The notes under the pieces are model-generated. The model had not been told where the DNA came from. It did no database searches and saw nothing but the letters and a program-made list of their open reading frames with translations. The position numbers and the translations under genes are program-made. A stretch of 48,949 bases of DNA from Scopulibacillus darangshiensis (GTDB taxonomy: Bacteria > Bacillota > Bacilli > Bacillales > Sporolactobacillaceae): NCBI RefSeq assembly GCF_004341035.1, contig NZ_SLXK01000032.1, positions 1 through 48,949 on the forward strand. The letters are read 5' to 3'. Of this stretch, positions 7,905 to 17,114 are shown piece by piece. Numbering within the stretch: position 1 is the stretch's first letter; every line of letters begins with the position of its first letter.

Positions 7905-9356
7905 TTAGCTTCTAACCAACCTTTTGTTTGGTCTTCTGACCCTGCTTTGATTTTCCTCATTTTCTTCCGTTGGCGGATAGGTTTTCTTTATGAAGAAGGC
8001 CAAAATAGCCCCAATGAGTGACAATACAGTAATGACGATGAAGGCGACATTCACGCCGTAAATCAACGGGTGCAGGATATCCGGCTGTTGTATCGCAGCC
8101 TGTGCTGTATTCGTCATCACCGTCACGATAATCGCCGTTCCGATAGAGGCAGCAACCTGTCGCATAGTATTGCTCATCGCCGCCCCATGCGGGATTAACC
8201 GCTTAGGCAACTGGTTTAACCCAGCCGTCGTCGCTGGCATCATCACCATCGATAAGCCGAACATCCGGATCGAATACAGGATTGTAATAAAGGCGAATGA
8301 TGTTGACGGCGTTAGGTTGGAAAAGGCCAAGGTTGTTATCGTAATAATGATCAACCCTGAGATCGCGAGCCACCTTGCCCCGATTTTATCAAACACCCGG
8401 CCGGTAATTGGCGACATGATCCCCATCACCAAGGCGCCAGGTAAAATGGCTAAGCCAGATTCCATGGCAGTGAAGCCACGCATGTTTTGCATGTAAAGCG
8501 GAATCAAGGTCTCGACTCCAATAAGTCCCATAAAACCTACCATTCCGATAATAGTTGTCAATGTAAAAATAAAATATTTAAAAACCCGGAACTCAAGCAT
8601 AGGGTGACTGAGCCGCATTTGCCGGAGCACAAAGATAACTAGTGCAACTGCACCGACAGCCAACGTAATGACAGTAACGAGGTCTCCCCAGCCATTATTC
8701 CCAGCGCTCGTAAAGCCGTATAGCAATCCGCCGAAACCAAATGATGACAACATAATGGAAATGATATCGACTTTCGGATGAGTCAGTTCAGTCACATTTC
8801 TCATTGCTATAATCGCAATGACAATATCTATGAGAGCGATAGGCAAAATGATAAAGAACAAGACGCGCCAAGAATAATTGGCAATCACCCATCCTGAGAG
8901 CGCCGGACCAATCGCCGGAGCAAAGGAGATCACCAGGCCGACTAATCCCATCGCTGATCCCCGCTTATTGACAGGGAAAATAAGTAAAAAGACGGTTTGC
9001 ATCAGAGGCAGCATAATGCCGGCACCGCTCGATTGAACGATTCTGCCAAACAAGAGAATACCGAAGTTTGGCGCAAGTCCCGCAATCAGTGTTCCAAGGG
9101 CAAAAATACTCATTGCAGAAATAAAGAGCTGCCTTGTTGAAAATCTTTCAAGCAAAAAGGCGCTGATTGGGATCATGACGCCATTGACGAGCATGAAAAC
9201 CGTTGTCAGCCACTGTGCTGTATTAGCGCTAATATGCATTTCTTTCATAATAGGTGGAATAGCTGTAATCATCAATGTTTGATTTAAAATCGCAATAAAT
9301 GCCCCTGCAAGCAGCAGGGCCACAATTGAAACCTTGCTATAACTTTGGGATGTCAT
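7905..9356 (-). CDS. MFS multidrug exporter, DHA2 (14-helix) family
   Basis: 483 aa with about 14 predicted membrane helices. The antiporter motif C is clear (GLVISFAPAIGPALSGW, helix 5), and the start AILNQTLMITAIPPI is the usual DHA2 helix-1 motif with its conserved polar residues. The family (EmrB/QacA; in Bacillus LmrB and MdtP) exports drugs or other hydrophobic compounds in exchange for protons. The substrate cannot be predicted. AGGGGGAGCC precedes the ATG at 9356. No regulator gene is adjacent. It ends with a minus-strand terminator. Confidence 0.9.
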   Translation of the reverse strand: MTSQSYSKVSIVALLLAGAFIAILNQTLMITAIPPIMKEMHISANTAQWLTTVFMLVNGVMIPISAFLLERFSTRQLFISAMSIFALGTLIAGLAPNFGILLFGRIVQSSGAGIMLPLMQTVFLLIFPVNKRGSAMGLVGLVISFAPAIGPALSGWVIANYSWRVLFFIILPIALIDIVIAIIAMRNVTELTHPKVDIISIMLSSFGFGGLLYGFTSAGNNGWGDLVTVITLAVGAVALVIFVLRQMRLSHPMLEFRVFKYFIFTLTTIIGMVGFMGLIGVETLIPLYMQNMRGFTAMESGLAILPGALVMGIMSPITGRVFDKIGARWLAISGLIIITITTLAFSNLTPSTSFAFITILYSIRMFGLSMVMMPATTAGLNQLPKRLIPHGAAMSNTMRQVAASIGTAIIVTVMTNTAQAAIQQPDILHPLIYGVNVAFIVITVLSLIGAILAFFIKKTYPPTEENEENQSRVRRPNKRLVRS

Positions 9357-9571
9357 CCTGGCTCCCCCTTTCCCCTTCTTTATTTTAAAACTGAATAATT
9401 TAGGTTTGAGTACCCATCATACCCCTTCCCTTACTCATTTGAAAAGGAAGATGCTCAGGGTGAATTTTTGAACTGCAAGGGATGTTGGAAATTGGGGAAA
9501 CGGCAGTAAAGACGGCAAAGGTGTGACCCACCCTTACCGCCTTTTTTAAAGCGGGGTTTTATGGCATTAAG

Positions 9572-9868
9572 TCATTCATAAACGTTCACATGCAACAAGG
9601 AAAAGGACGTCATAGTAACCTTTTTCTGTAGGATATCCGCTATGGCCCCCGTACATTCTTTACACTTATTAAAGGTAATCCCTAGTGGCACATTAAAGGC
9701 ATACTCAGTTCCCCATGAATGCCTGACAGTCTTTCTCAATTGAACACTATAAGTATTCTTCCCGCTGACCACAGACAGCCCGTGCTCGTCAAAAATAGTT
9801 ACAATGTCTTTTGAGTCCTTGGTCCGCCCCAATAAAAAATCAATGACTTTATGTAGAAAAGCTAACAT
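9572..9868 (-). CDS. small hypothetical protein resembling the N-terminus of FtsK-like coupling proteins
   Basis: 98 aa from the second of two adjacent ATGs (9868); AGGGG lies 7 nt upstream. The longer reading to 9916 has no ribosome site. The N-terminus is amphipathic (LAFLHKVIDFLLGR). The middle reads DIVTIFDEHGLSVVSGKNTYSVQLRK, then YAFNVPLGITFNK and a CxxC (KCKEC). The pattern of basic strand, RxPxG-like turn and following helix recalls the segment ahead of the motor domain in FtsK-type conjugative coupling proteins. No motor domain follows, so this could be a stand-alone small protein or a relic. No function is assigned. Confidence 0.5.
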   Translation of the reverse strand: MLAFLHKVIDFLLGRTKDSKDIVTIFDEHGLSVVSGKNTYSVQLRKTVRHSWGTEYAFNVPLGITFNKCKECTGAIADILQKKVTMTSFSLLHVNVYE

Positions 9869-10075
9869 CATCGAACCCCTTTTTAAATTGAAAAATGGTA
9901 AGTGCCCCGCTGCCATTTATATAAGTATTCAAAGGGACTTAGGGATATGATTCCAAGTTCTAATTATGCTTTTACCATTCCTAGACTCTTGGATCAAACG
10001 GTAATCTGATAGAAAGATCAGAAGTAAAATCGCAAAATGCATAATAGCTGAAACACTGAGGCAGGAATGCCACCA

Positions 10076-10109
10076 AAATAAAAAGTGCACCTCACTAAAG
10101 GAGATACAC
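10076..10109 (-). terminator. terminator of rlmN
   Basis: On the minus strand GTGTATCTC (10109-10101) pairs with GAGGTGCAC (10093-10085) using two G-U pairs and a 7-nt loop, followed by CTTTTTATTTT. It is 27 nt after the rlmN stop. Confidence 0.75.
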
Positions 10110-10135
10110 TTCTTTAACCGCCCAAGTCAAATTTA

Positions 10136-11200
10136 TTATGCCTTGGCCTTTTTAATTTGTTTACTTCTTAACTGTCCGCATGCGGCGTCAATGTCTGTTC
10201 CTTGTTCATGACGTATACCGCAATTGATGCCGTTTTTCTTCAGAGTGTCATAAAACGCGAGCACATCTTCTTTGTCGCTTCTTTGATATTGATTATGCTC
10301 ATCCACGGGATTATACGGAATCAAATTAACATACGAGAGGTGCCGCTTGTTTTTTAAAAGCTTCGCGAGCTCACGGGCTTCTTCCTGATGGTCATTAACA
10401 TCCCGCAGCAGGATATACTCGAACGTCATTCTTCTGTTTGTTTTTTCGAGATAATAATCAATAGCAGGCATTAATTTTTCAATCGGGAATGCCTTATTGA
10501 TTTTCATAATACGCGTTCTAAGTTCGTTGTTTGGCGCGTGCAGGGAAACCGCCAAGTTGACTTGCAGATTAGCATCAGCAAACTCATAAATTTTATGCGC
10601 TAAACCACTCGTTGAAACTGTAATATGCCTGGCTCCGATAGCAAGGCCTTTTTGATCATTAACAACCCGCAAGAAATCCATTAGGTTATTAAAGTTATCA
10701 AAAGGTTCACCAATGCCCATAACAACGATGTGGCTGACTCTTTCGTCATTTCCCGCATCATCAAGGTGATGCTGCACATTCATAATTTGTTCTACAATTT
10801 CCCCGCTTGACAGATCACGGTTTTTCGTCAGCAAACCACTTGCACAAAACGAACAGCCGATGTTACAGCCTACTTGTGTTGTAACACAAACTGAAAGACC
10901 GTATTTTTGTCGCATCAAGACAGTTTCAATTAAATTGCCATCCTGAAGCTTGAACAAAAATTTGATGGTTCCATCCGAAGACTCCTGTTTTATATGCTGC
11001 TCCAACGTCTGTATGACAAAATGTTCCTCTAATAATTGGATACACTCTTTATTGACATTGTTCATGTCAGAGAAGTCTTTAACCCTCTTTTTATATAGCC
11101 AATCCCAGACCTGCTGCGCCCGGAACTTTTTATGTCCGTGTTCTATAAGCCATGATGTGAGTTGATCAAATGTCAATCCGTAAATGGATTCCTTATTCAT
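10136..11200 (-). CDS. rlmN: dual-specificity RNA methyltransferase RlmN (23S A2503 / tRNA A37, C2 methylation)
   Basis: 354 aa, slightly shorter than Bacillus RlmN (363). The radical-SAM cluster motif CNIGCSFC lies near residue 112. [11 protein letters not shown] and the HITVSTSGL block are conserved, and the C-terminal catalytic cysteine is present in [10 protein letters not shown]. The enzyme methylates C2 of A2503 in 23S rRNA and of A37 in some tRNAs, using a methylated cysteine intermediate. The sequence is RlmN-like throughout, so I favour it over the resistance paralogue Cfr. It stands alone here, whereas in B. subtilis it lies in the prpC-prkC region. A minus-strand terminator follows. 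Confidence 0.93.
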   Translation of the reverse strand: MNKESIYGLTFDQLTSWLIEHGHKKFRAQQVWDWLYKKRVKDFSDMNNVNKECIQLLEEHFVIQTLEQHIKQESSDGTIKFLFKLQDGNLIETVLMRQKYGLSVCVTTQVGCNIGCSFCASGLLTKNRDLSSGEIVEQIMNVQHHLDDAGNDERVSHIVVMGIGEPFDNFNNLMDFLRVVNDQKGLAIGARHITVSTSGLAHKIYEFADANLQVNLAVSLHAPNNELRTRIMKINKAFPIEKLMPAIDYYLEKTNRRMTFEYILLRDVNDHQEEARELAKLLKNKRHLSYVNLIPYNPVDEHNQYQRSDKEDVLAFYDTLKKNGINCGIRHEQGTDIDAACGQLRSKQIKKAKA

Positions 11201-11343
11201 TCATTACCCTCTTTTCAAAACTTAACATTCACACTCTAGTCTACTGAAAATAAGGCAAGGAAGCAACCCGCTAACTATTACCAGGGATGAAAACGGCTAA
11301 GGATGTTCAAATTCAGTTAGCACAAAGCGCTTGTTGAGGAAAA

Positions 11344-11406
11344 GGTGAAAGTTACGGAAGGTGTCTCCATTCTTACGGGAAAACCAAAATTTCTACGGAT
11401 TTCCTC
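11344..11406. repeat. short TTACGGA-type repeats
   Basis: Three roughly 21-nt units read AAAGTTACGGA, ATTCTTACGGG and TTTCTACGGAT. The same unit types recur at 21874-21951. The rest of the 372-bp gap upstream of the thioesterase gene holds two hairpins. Confidence 0.5.
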
Positions 11407-11479
11407 TTCATTTTCAGGGTGATTATTGCCCGCGATAGTGTTAAGTTGGTCGTATCGCCAGTTGGAGAAAACATTTTAC

Positions 11480-11507
11480 AAAAAAAGGCCCTTTTAGGCC
11501 CTTTTAT
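11480..11507 (-). terminator. possible second terminator downstream of the thioesterase gene
   Basis: A GGCC-centred imperfect stem (minus strand AAAAGGGCC with GGCCTTTT) is followed by eight Ts on the minus strand. It lies just beyond a stronger hairpin, so the two may act in series. Confidence 0.5.
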
Positions 11508-11533
11508 TCCTAATTTCAAGCTAAAAATGTTCA

Positions 11534-11559
11534 TCTGGAAGGCAGCACCGCCTTCCAGA
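11534..11559 (-). terminator. strong hairpin downstream of the thioesterase gene
   Basis: A perfect 10-bp stem, TCTGGAAGGC (11534-11543) with GCCTTCCAGA (11550-11559), has a 6-nt loop 14 nt after the stop. The T-tract (ATTTTT) is slightly displaced. Confidence 0.65.
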
Positions 11560-11572
11560 CCTCATTGTTAAT

Positions 11573-12058
11573 TTATTTCTTTTGCAAAAATGTATCGGGC
11601 ATGACCGCAGCGATGACTTCGCCGCGCGCACAGAGCGTCTCACCCGCATAGACTTCCGTATTGACCTTCCACTTCTTTGGATGTATTTCTTCCACTGTGC
11701 CCAATGCTTTTAACGGGATGCCTTGTGGTGTTGGCTTTAGAAAATCCACATGCAATGATGCTGTTACAAATCGGGGCGGTTCGGCGCCGTCTCCAACGTC
11801 GTGGCCATTCTTGCGGTGCAAAGCAATCGATGCTGATCCTGTCCCATGGCAATCAATGAGCGACGCCATGACGCCGCCATAGACAAAACCAGGCAGTGCA
11901 GTATGCTCCGGATTCGGCTCAAAAATCGTGACGGTATGCTCCCCATCCCAGCCTGTCCGTAAATGATGGCCGCTTTCATTCTGCCGGCCGCATCCGTAAC
12001 AGTGTGCAAAATCCTCCGGGTAATCGTCTTGAATCGCTTTTATCACTTTATCTTCCAT
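11573..12058 (-). CDS. hotdog-fold thioesterase, PaaI-like
   Basis: 161 aa. HCYGCGRQNESGHHL at the N-terminus, then the hotdog helix ALPGFVYGGVMASLIDCHGTGSA and the strand RFVTASLHVDFLKPTP are typical of PaaI/YbgC-type acyl-CoA thioesterases. They hydrolyse acyl-CoA thioesters in the cytoplasm. The natural substrate cannot be read from sequence. GGAGGGGTGA lies 5 nt before the ATG. It is followed by hairpins and preceded, 36 nt away, by the FetB-like permease gene, with which it may be co-transcribed. Confidence 0.85.
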   Translation of the reverse strand: MEDKVIKAIQDDYPEDFAHCYGCGRQNESGHHLRTGWDGEHTVTIFEPNPEHTALPGFVYGGVMASLIDCHGTGSASIALHRKNGHDVGDGAEPPRFVTASLHVDFLKPTPQGIPLKALGTVEEIHPKKWKVNTEVYAGETLCARGEVIAAVMPDTFLQKK

Positions 12059-12094
12059 TTTTTCACCCCTCCATTAATAGAATAACACAAATAT

Positions 12095-12877
12095 TTAGTC
12101 CACTAACTGTGAACGTTTATTAAAAAATGCCTTGTAGCCTAAATAGAGGAATAAAATGACTGTAAGAGAGACGCTGCCGGAGATGCCAAGCATAATGGCT
12201 ATTTGATATTTAATAGCAGAAAATGGGCTGGCACCTGAAAGAATGACACCCGTCATCATGCCCGGCAGAAAGACGATCCCCATGCCCACCATGCTGTTAA
12301 TGGTCGGCAGAACCGCTGAATCAAAAGCGTGGTTCACGATATCCTTCGTAGCTTGATAAGGCGCAGCACCAAGCATTAGAGCAGACTCCACAAGATCCTT
12401 TTTTGACTTCATCCCTTCAATTAAGGCACTGACACCAAGCGTAATTCCAGTCATGGAATTGCCGATAATCATTCCGCCGATCGGGATAAAATAACGAGGG
12501 TTGTACCACGGGGAAAAATGAAGGACAACAAAGTTAAAATAAATGAGTGTAACAAATGTTCCGGCGGCCATAGAGATAGCAATCGCCTTTTTCAACTGTG
12601 GATTGATTGCTTTTTTGACACGCTGAAAGGTATTGTAAATCGCAAAGGTCTCCATGATTAAGAAAATGATGACAGTATAATAAGGGTTGGCATGTTTGAA
12701 AACATAAGTCAGGATAAAGCCGACAAGTATGAGCTGCAGTGTCATCCTAATGGACGAAATCAGAATTTCTTTCTCTCTTGGAATCCTTCGCCACCGCACA
12801 ATAATCAATAATAGAATAATAAAGACATATGCAGAAGCGAGCTGCCAAAAGGTAATATCAATAATCTTATTGTTCAT
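12095..12877 (-). CDS. fetB: FetB/YjkA-like (UPF0014) ABC permease
   Basis: 260 aa with about seven membrane helices. It contains the UPF0014 signature IGNSMTGITLGVSALIEGM and LPTINSMVGMGIVFLPGMMTGVILSG. In E. coli FetAB exports iron and protects against peroxide; the B. subtilis pair is YjkB/YjkA. The ATG at 12877 overlaps the end of the ATPase gene by 4 nt, so translation is coupled. The substrate here is inferred from the family only. Confidence 0.88.
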   Translation of the reverse strand: MNNKIIDITFWQLASAYVFIILLLIIVRWRRIPREKEILISSIRMTLQLILVGFILTYVFKHANPYYTVIIFLIMETFAIYNTFQRVKKAINPQLKKAIAISMAAGTFVTLIYFNFVVLHFSPWYNPRYFIPIGGMIIGNSMTGITLGVSALIEGMKSKKDLVESALMLGAAPYQATKDIVNHAFDSAVLPTINSMVGMGIVFLPGMMTGVILSGASPFSAIKYQIAIMLGISGSVSLTVILFLYLGYKAFFNKRSQLVD

Positions 12878-13509
12878 GGACGCACCACCCTTTCATTAAT
12901 ATCCTTCATCAGAATCATCTTATCAGAGTGTTCTTCAGCGAGCTTTTTTGAATGGGTGACCATTACCACGGTTTTGCCATTTTCTCTCGCGTAGTCAAAG
13001 AACCGGTCCATAACCAAAGATTCCGTGTCATCATCCAGAGCAGAAGTCGGTTCATCCAAGAGATACACTGGTGCATCCATTAAAATCACCCGGGCAAAAG
13101 CAAGCCGCTGCTTCTCCCCGCCTGACAGGGAATCGACACCGCCATCCAAGTCTTTATGTAAGCGAACCATTTTCAAAGCGTCCACCAAGGTTGAATCATT
13201 AGCAGGTTCCTTTTCAGAAAATTTCATTCCAATAAGCAAATTGTCTCTAATGTTCCCTGCAAAGACAGCAGGTGTCTGTGCCAACATGACGACCTGCCTT
13301 CTTAGCTCAATTGGATCATAATCCAATACGGATCGCCCATTATATAAAATGTCACCTTCATCAAAGCTGATTAACTGATTAAGCAGCTTCATCAGAGTCG
13401 TTTTCCCGCTGCCGCTCTCCCCAAAGAAAGTCATCACCTCTTGTGATCCGATGTCAACAGTCTTGATATTTAAAATATCTTTGTATGTTACATTTCTGAT
13501 TTGAAACAT
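12874..13509 (-). CDS. fetA: FetA/YjkB-like ABC transporter ATPase
   Basis: 211 aa from the ATG at 13509. A GTG at 13515 is also in frame, but GGAG is better spaced (9 nt) for the ATG. Walker A GESGSGKTT lies near residue 32, the Q-loop is present, the signature is LSGGEKQR, and Walker B is PVYLLDEPTSALD. It pairs with the overlapping UPF0014 permease to form a two-gene transporter, a probable metal exporter by homology with FetAB. It is divergent from pepC across a 242-bp gap. Confidence 0.88.
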   Translation of the reverse strand: MFQIRNVTYKDILNIKTVDIGSQEVMTFFGESGSGKTTLMKLLNQLISFDEGDILYNGRSVLDYDPIELRRQVVMLAQTPAVFAGNIRDNLLIGMKFSEKEPANDSTLVDALKMVRLHKDLDGGVDSLSGGEKQRLAFARVILMDAPVYLLDEPTSALDDDTESLVMDRFFDYARENGKTVVMVTHSKKLAEEHSDKMILMKDINERVVRP

Positions 13510-13751
13510 CAGCACCCGCTCCGTTAACTGATTTTATGGATAAAACAGGGTAATACCCTCCGGTTTTTTCCACCTTTCATATTTAATAGATTAGCATAAT
13601 AGCGTTGCAAAATAACCCTCTTTTAATGTTAATCTTTCACGGTCAACAAATAATTCAATATATTCAGCTACTTTAGTGCATTCGTATTGATTATGGATAT
13701 TGTTGGAGGTAAAATTAGAGTGAACTGAATTACGGGAGAGGGAGCGATGTC

Positions 13752-15092
13752 ATGGGTGTGGAATTGGAAAAAAACAATTCTATTTCAAAAGAGTTGATTG
13801 ACCGTTTCTCGAAGGACTTTAGTAATAATCCTCAACAGAAGGTCATGATGAACGCGATCAAGAAAAATGGTATCAACGCGGTTGCTATGAACCAGGACTC
13901 ACCAGTCAGCATGCAATACACGTTTTCACAGGAAATTACAACGGGGAAAATTACTAATCAAAAACAGAGCGGCCGATGCTGGATGTTCGCCGGCTTAAAC
14001 ACTCTTCGGCAGCATGTCATACACACTTGCAGCTTAGAATCATTTGAGCTCTCACAAAATTACCATATGTTCTGGGATAAATTTGAGAAGGCGAATTACT
14101 TTCTGGAAAGCATTCTTGGGACACTCGATGAGAAAACTGATAGCCGCCTCGTATCATGGTTGTTAAATGCTCCGGTACAAGATGGCGGACAATGGGAAAT
14201 GTTTGTCAATTTGGTCGAAAAATATGGTGTTGTCCCCAAGCATGTCATGCCAGAAACATTCCACAGCAGCAGCTCGCGAATCATGAACAAGCTTCTGACG
14301 GCTAAACTGCGCGAAGGGGCCGCAAAGCTGCGCGCGCAAAAGGCATCCACCGATAAGTTAAGGCTCGAAAAAGAAGCCATCCTAGGCGACATCTACCGAA
14401 TGCTCTGCCAATTCCTTGGAGAGCCCCCTGCTCATTTTGATTTTGAATACCGTGATAAAGATGAGACATATCACCGTGACTCAAATTTGACACCGAAGAC
14501 ATTCTTCCAAAAATACATTGATATTAACCTGAATGATTATGTTAGTATTATTAATGCTCCAACCGATGATAAGCCATTTGGCCGCACATACACAGTAAAA
14601 TACCTCGGAAACGTTAAAGGCGGCAAAGACATATTATACCTTAATATCGAGATTGATGAATTGAAGAAATTAGCACTTAAGCAGCTAGAGGACAATGAAC
14701 CGGTGTGGTTCGGGTGTGATGTTGGTCAGATGTCGGATCGCGACACCGGTGTTATGGATACGGCACTTTATAATTACGAATCTGCCCTAGACATTCCATT
14801 GCAGCTTACTAAGGCAGAGCGGCTCGACTATGGTGACAGCCTGATGACCCATGCTATGGTTTTGACAGGTGTTAACGTTGTTGATGGCAGACCAAACCGA
14901 TGGAAAGTGGAAAACAGCTGGGGTAAGGATCCGGGCAAAGATGGCTTTTTTGTCATGAGCGATCAGTGGTTTGACGAATTTATGTATCAAATTGTCGTTA
15001 ATAAAAAACATTTATCTAAAGAACTTCAAATGTCTCTGGGGCAAAAACCAATTGAATTAGAACCTTGGGACCCAATGGGATCCTTGGCTTAA
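13752..15092 (+). CDS. pepC: aminopeptidase C / bleomycin hydrolase family cysteine peptidase
   Basis: 446 aa. The papain-like triad of family C1B is visible: Cys76 in QSGRCWMFAG, His367 in MTHAMVLTGV, and Asn388 in RWKVENSWG. Length and domain pattern match PepC (about 440-450 aa), a cytoplasmic homohexameric aminopeptidase that trims peptides. It is common in lactic acid bacteria but absent from many Bacillus species. GGAG lies 7 nt before the ATG. It is monocistronic with a strong terminator. Confidence 0.95.
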   Translation: MGVELEKNNSISKELIDRFSKDFSNNPQQKVMMNAIKKNGINAVAMNQDSPVSMQYTFSQEITTGKITNQKQSGRCWMFAGLNTLRQHVIHTCSLESFELSQNYHMFWDKFEKANYFLESILGTLDEKTDSRLVSWLLNAPVQDGGQWEMFVNLVEKYGVVPKHVMPETFHSSSSRIMNKLLTAKLREGAAKLRAQKASTDKLRLEKEAILGDIYRMLCQFLGEPPAHFDFEYRDKDETYHRDSNLTPKTFFQKYIDINLNDYVSIINAPTDDKPFGRTYTVKYLGNVKGGKDILYLNIEIDELKKLALKQLEDNEPVWFGCDVGQMSDRDTGVMDTALYNYESALDIPLQLTKAERLDYGDSLMTHAMVLTGVNVVDGRPNRWKVENSWGKDPGKDGFFVMSDQWFDEFMYQIVVNKKHLSKELQMSLGQKPIELEPWDPMGSLA

Positions 15093-15111
15093 TTAATCTT
15101 CATACATTTTT

Positions 15112-15140
15112 GGGGCGCTCGAAAAAGGCGCCCCTCTTTT
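15112..15140 (+). terminator. terminator of pepC
   Basis: GGGGCGC (15112-15118) pairs with GCGCCCC (15128-15134), followed by CTCTTTTT. It starts 20 nt after the stop. Confidence 0.85.
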
Positions 15141-15152
15141 TGCAAATTAAGA

Positions 15153-15393
15153 AAGTGGGCACGCTGTCTAGCTACAACACCTAGCCCCTTGAATCACTTC
15201 GGTCCCTCTACGGCGGCAACACTAGGAAAGCTTCTTACAGAATAATCACCGCAGGAAAATCGCTTTTTGATTTTCCGAGCCTCCTCGAAGTCCTTCCGAG
15301 GGACATGGACGTACGAGTGTCGACGATGCCGCAGGACGCGACGTTTAGTCGACCAGTGCTCTTCCGGGCTAACCAAGGTGCTTGCGCTTTTCT
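15153..15393. repeat. Bacillaceae-type intergenic repeat element (degenerate copy)
   Basis: About 240 bp with no open frame that looks coding. It begins AAAGTGGGCACGCTGTCTAG and ends GGTGCTTGCGCTTTTC, end sequences I recall from a repeat family found many times in Bacillaceae genomes. Inside are an 8-bp hairpin (GGAAAATC with GATTTTCC, around 15252-15274) and GTCGAC-containing inverted segments. The family assignment is from memory and needs a genome search. The ORFs called through it on either strand are probably not genes. Confidence 0.55.
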
Positions 15394-15397
15394 TTAA

Positions 15398-15413
15398 TGT
15401 TTCACGTGGAACG
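15398..15413. promoter_or_regulatory. parS site (ParB/Spo0J binding)
   Basis: TGTTTCACGTGGAACG matches the Bacillus parS consensus TGTTNCACGTGAAACA, read on the other strand, at 15 of 16 positions. ParB nucleates on such sites and spreads to load SMC and segregate origins. The origin-side gene block nearby supports a functional site. Confidence 0.85.
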
Positions 15414-15535
15414 TTTCAAATTTCCCAGCCTTTCCCCATCTGGTTCTTCCTTAAAAAGAAAGTGCTGGCAAAGGTCCCTTCCAACGTTCGGTAGCAGTGG
15501 TTGCAAACACTAATTTAAAAAGACAAGCATTGATT

Positions 15536-15564
15536 TTGACAGACATACCCCTATATGTTGTACT
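15536..15564 (+). promoter_or_regulatory. candidate sigma-A promoter for the symporter gene
   Basis: A perfect TTGACA (15536-15541), a 17-nt spacer, and TGTACT (15559-15564, 4 of 6 matches) lie about 115 nt before the gene start. Confidence 0.4.
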
Positions 15565-15677
15565 TTACTATAATAATATCCGATTAAGTTCATAGGAATA
15601 AGCGGCCGCCAAAATTGTTTAATAGGTCTTTATTCCACCAGCTATCGGGAATTCTATTCTTATTAAGGAGGGTTGTA

Positions 15678-16916
15678 ATGAAAAAAATTTGGAGGGGCTA
15701 CGTCCATGCATCACTCATCTTGAAAATTACTATTGCTCTCATCCTTGGTATTATTGTTGGTCTAATATTTGGGAAACAAGCAACGGCTTTAGCGCCTTTT
15801 GGCGATTTGTTGATCCATCTGCTTCAATTTCTTATCATCCCGCTTGTTCTATTCACTTTGATCGTCGGTGTAAATCAGACTAAGCTTGGGAACCTGGGAC
15901 GGATGGGAGGCAAAGTCTTTCTATATTACGTGGTAACTTCTGCCTTGGCCATTGTCGTTGGTCTCAGTGTCGCAAGCTTATTTCATTTGGGCAGCGGAAT
16001 GGATTTAAAGACTAATGAAAAATTCAACGTTCCGGATAATCCCGGGGTTGTTAGTGTCCTCTTAAATATCGTTCCTAATAATATTATCAAAGCCTTTAGT
16101 GAACTTAACTTGCTTGGCATCATCTTCACCGCAATTGTTTTTGGTATCGCGATATCTTATTTACGAACGTCAAAGGAGCATACCGGACTTGGCAAGCATT
16201 TATATAAAACCGTCGAAGCTTTAAATGAAGCGACACTTGCCATTATGAAGGTCATTCTTCAATACGTGCCAATCGGTATTTTTGCGATTGTCGCAAAAAC
16301 AGTCGGCGGCCAAGGCGCTGACACCCTGCTGTCATTAGGGAGCGTCATTATCAGTCTTTATGTGTCATTAATCGTACAGGTCGGCTTTTATATGCTCTTC
16401 ATACTTTTAGCTAAAGTGCGCCCGGGCAAGTTTTTTGCCCATGCCAGAACACCGATGATCACCGCCTTTGTTACCCAAAGCAGCTCCGGTACATTGCCCC
16501 TGACGCTGAATGCGGCAAAAGGTCTAGGATTATCAAAGAGCCTATATGGCTTCAGTCTGCCTCTGGGTGCAACCATTAACATGGATGGCGCGGCGATCCG
16601 CATTGCTGTTTCTGCAGTTTTTGCTGCAAACATTGTCGGTGCACCCTTAAGCTTTACCGACATGCTAGAGGTTGTCCTAGTCGGAACTTTAGCATCAATC
16701 GGCACAGCGGGTGTTCCGGGAGCAGGCATTATTATGATTGCTACTGTGTTTGCACAAATTGGTCTGCCAATGGAGATTGTTGGGTTATTAACAGCTATCG
16801 ATGCGATCGTCGGCATGGGCTGCACGGCCTTAAATGTCACCGGTGATTTGGTCGGAACAACCATTATAAATAAAACGGAAAAACATGAAGAAGCAAGTGG
16901 ACTGCAGAAAAGCTAA
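15678..16916 (+). CDS. sodium/proton:glutamate or dicarboxylate symporter (DAACS family)
   Basis: 412 aa from the ATG at 15678, which has AAGGAGG 6 nt upstream. An in-frame GTG/ATG extension to 15615 is not supported. Eight membrane helices plus two re-entrant hairpins are expected. The family signatures are intact: TQSSSGTLPLTL (hairpin 1, serine-rich) and SLPLGATINMDGAAI (helix 7, NMDG ion-binding motif), then GVPGAG in hairpin 2. It is related to GltT/GltP/DctP of Bacillus, which import glutamate, aspartate or C4-dicarboxylates. The substrate among these cannot be decided. It is monocistronic with a strong terminator. Confidence 0.92.
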   Translation: MKKIWRGYVHASLILKITIALILGIIVGLIFGKQATALAPFGDLLIHLLQFLIIPLVLFTLIVGVNQTKLGNLGRMGGKVFLYYVVTSALAIVVGLSVASLFHLGSGMDLKTNEKFNVPDNPGVVSVLLNIVPNNIIKAFSELNLLGIIFTAIVFGIAISYLRTSKEHTGLGKHLYKTVEALNEATLAIMKVILQYVPIGIFAIVAKTVGGQGADTLLSLGSVIISLYVSLIVQVGFYMLFILLAKVRPGKFFAHARTPMITAFVTQSSSGTLPLTLNAAKGLGLSKSLYGFSLPLGATINMDGAAIRIAVSAVFAANIVGAPLSFTDMLEVVLVGTLASIGTAGVPGAGIIMIATVFAQIGLPMEIVGLLTAIDAIVGMGCTALNVTGDLVGTTIINKTEKHEEASGLQKS

Positions 16917-16936
16917 AATAGCCATATGTTAGATTG

Positions 16937-16965
16937 AGAGACTGCATAAAGCAGTCTCTATTTTT
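16937..16965 (+). terminator. terminator of the symporter gene
   Basis: AGAGACTGC (16937-16945) pairs perfectly with GCAGTCTCT (16951-16959) across a 5-nt loop, then ATTTTT. Confidence 0.88.
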
Positions 16966-17114
16966 AAGTTGGGGATTAGCCCGCCTGTCTTTTTGATTCC
17001 GGGACTCGAAATTACTCTTGAAATTGAGGTATAATATTATCTAGTGAATGAATACAATTCCCTTCATAAGAGGTGATAGGGAAATCGATTCTAATTTGAA
17101 AGCGAGTGTTCATG

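Noticed and set aside
10136-11200. Cfr-type antibiotic-resistance methyltransferase
   Set aside because: Sequence blocks and the C-terminal [10 protein letters not shown] region follow RlmN closely, so a housekeeping role is the simpler reading.
15194-15494. ORFs in the intergenic repeat after pepC
   Set aside because: The translations are Arg/Ser-rich, lack ribosome sites, and lie inside a repeat element and across a parS site.
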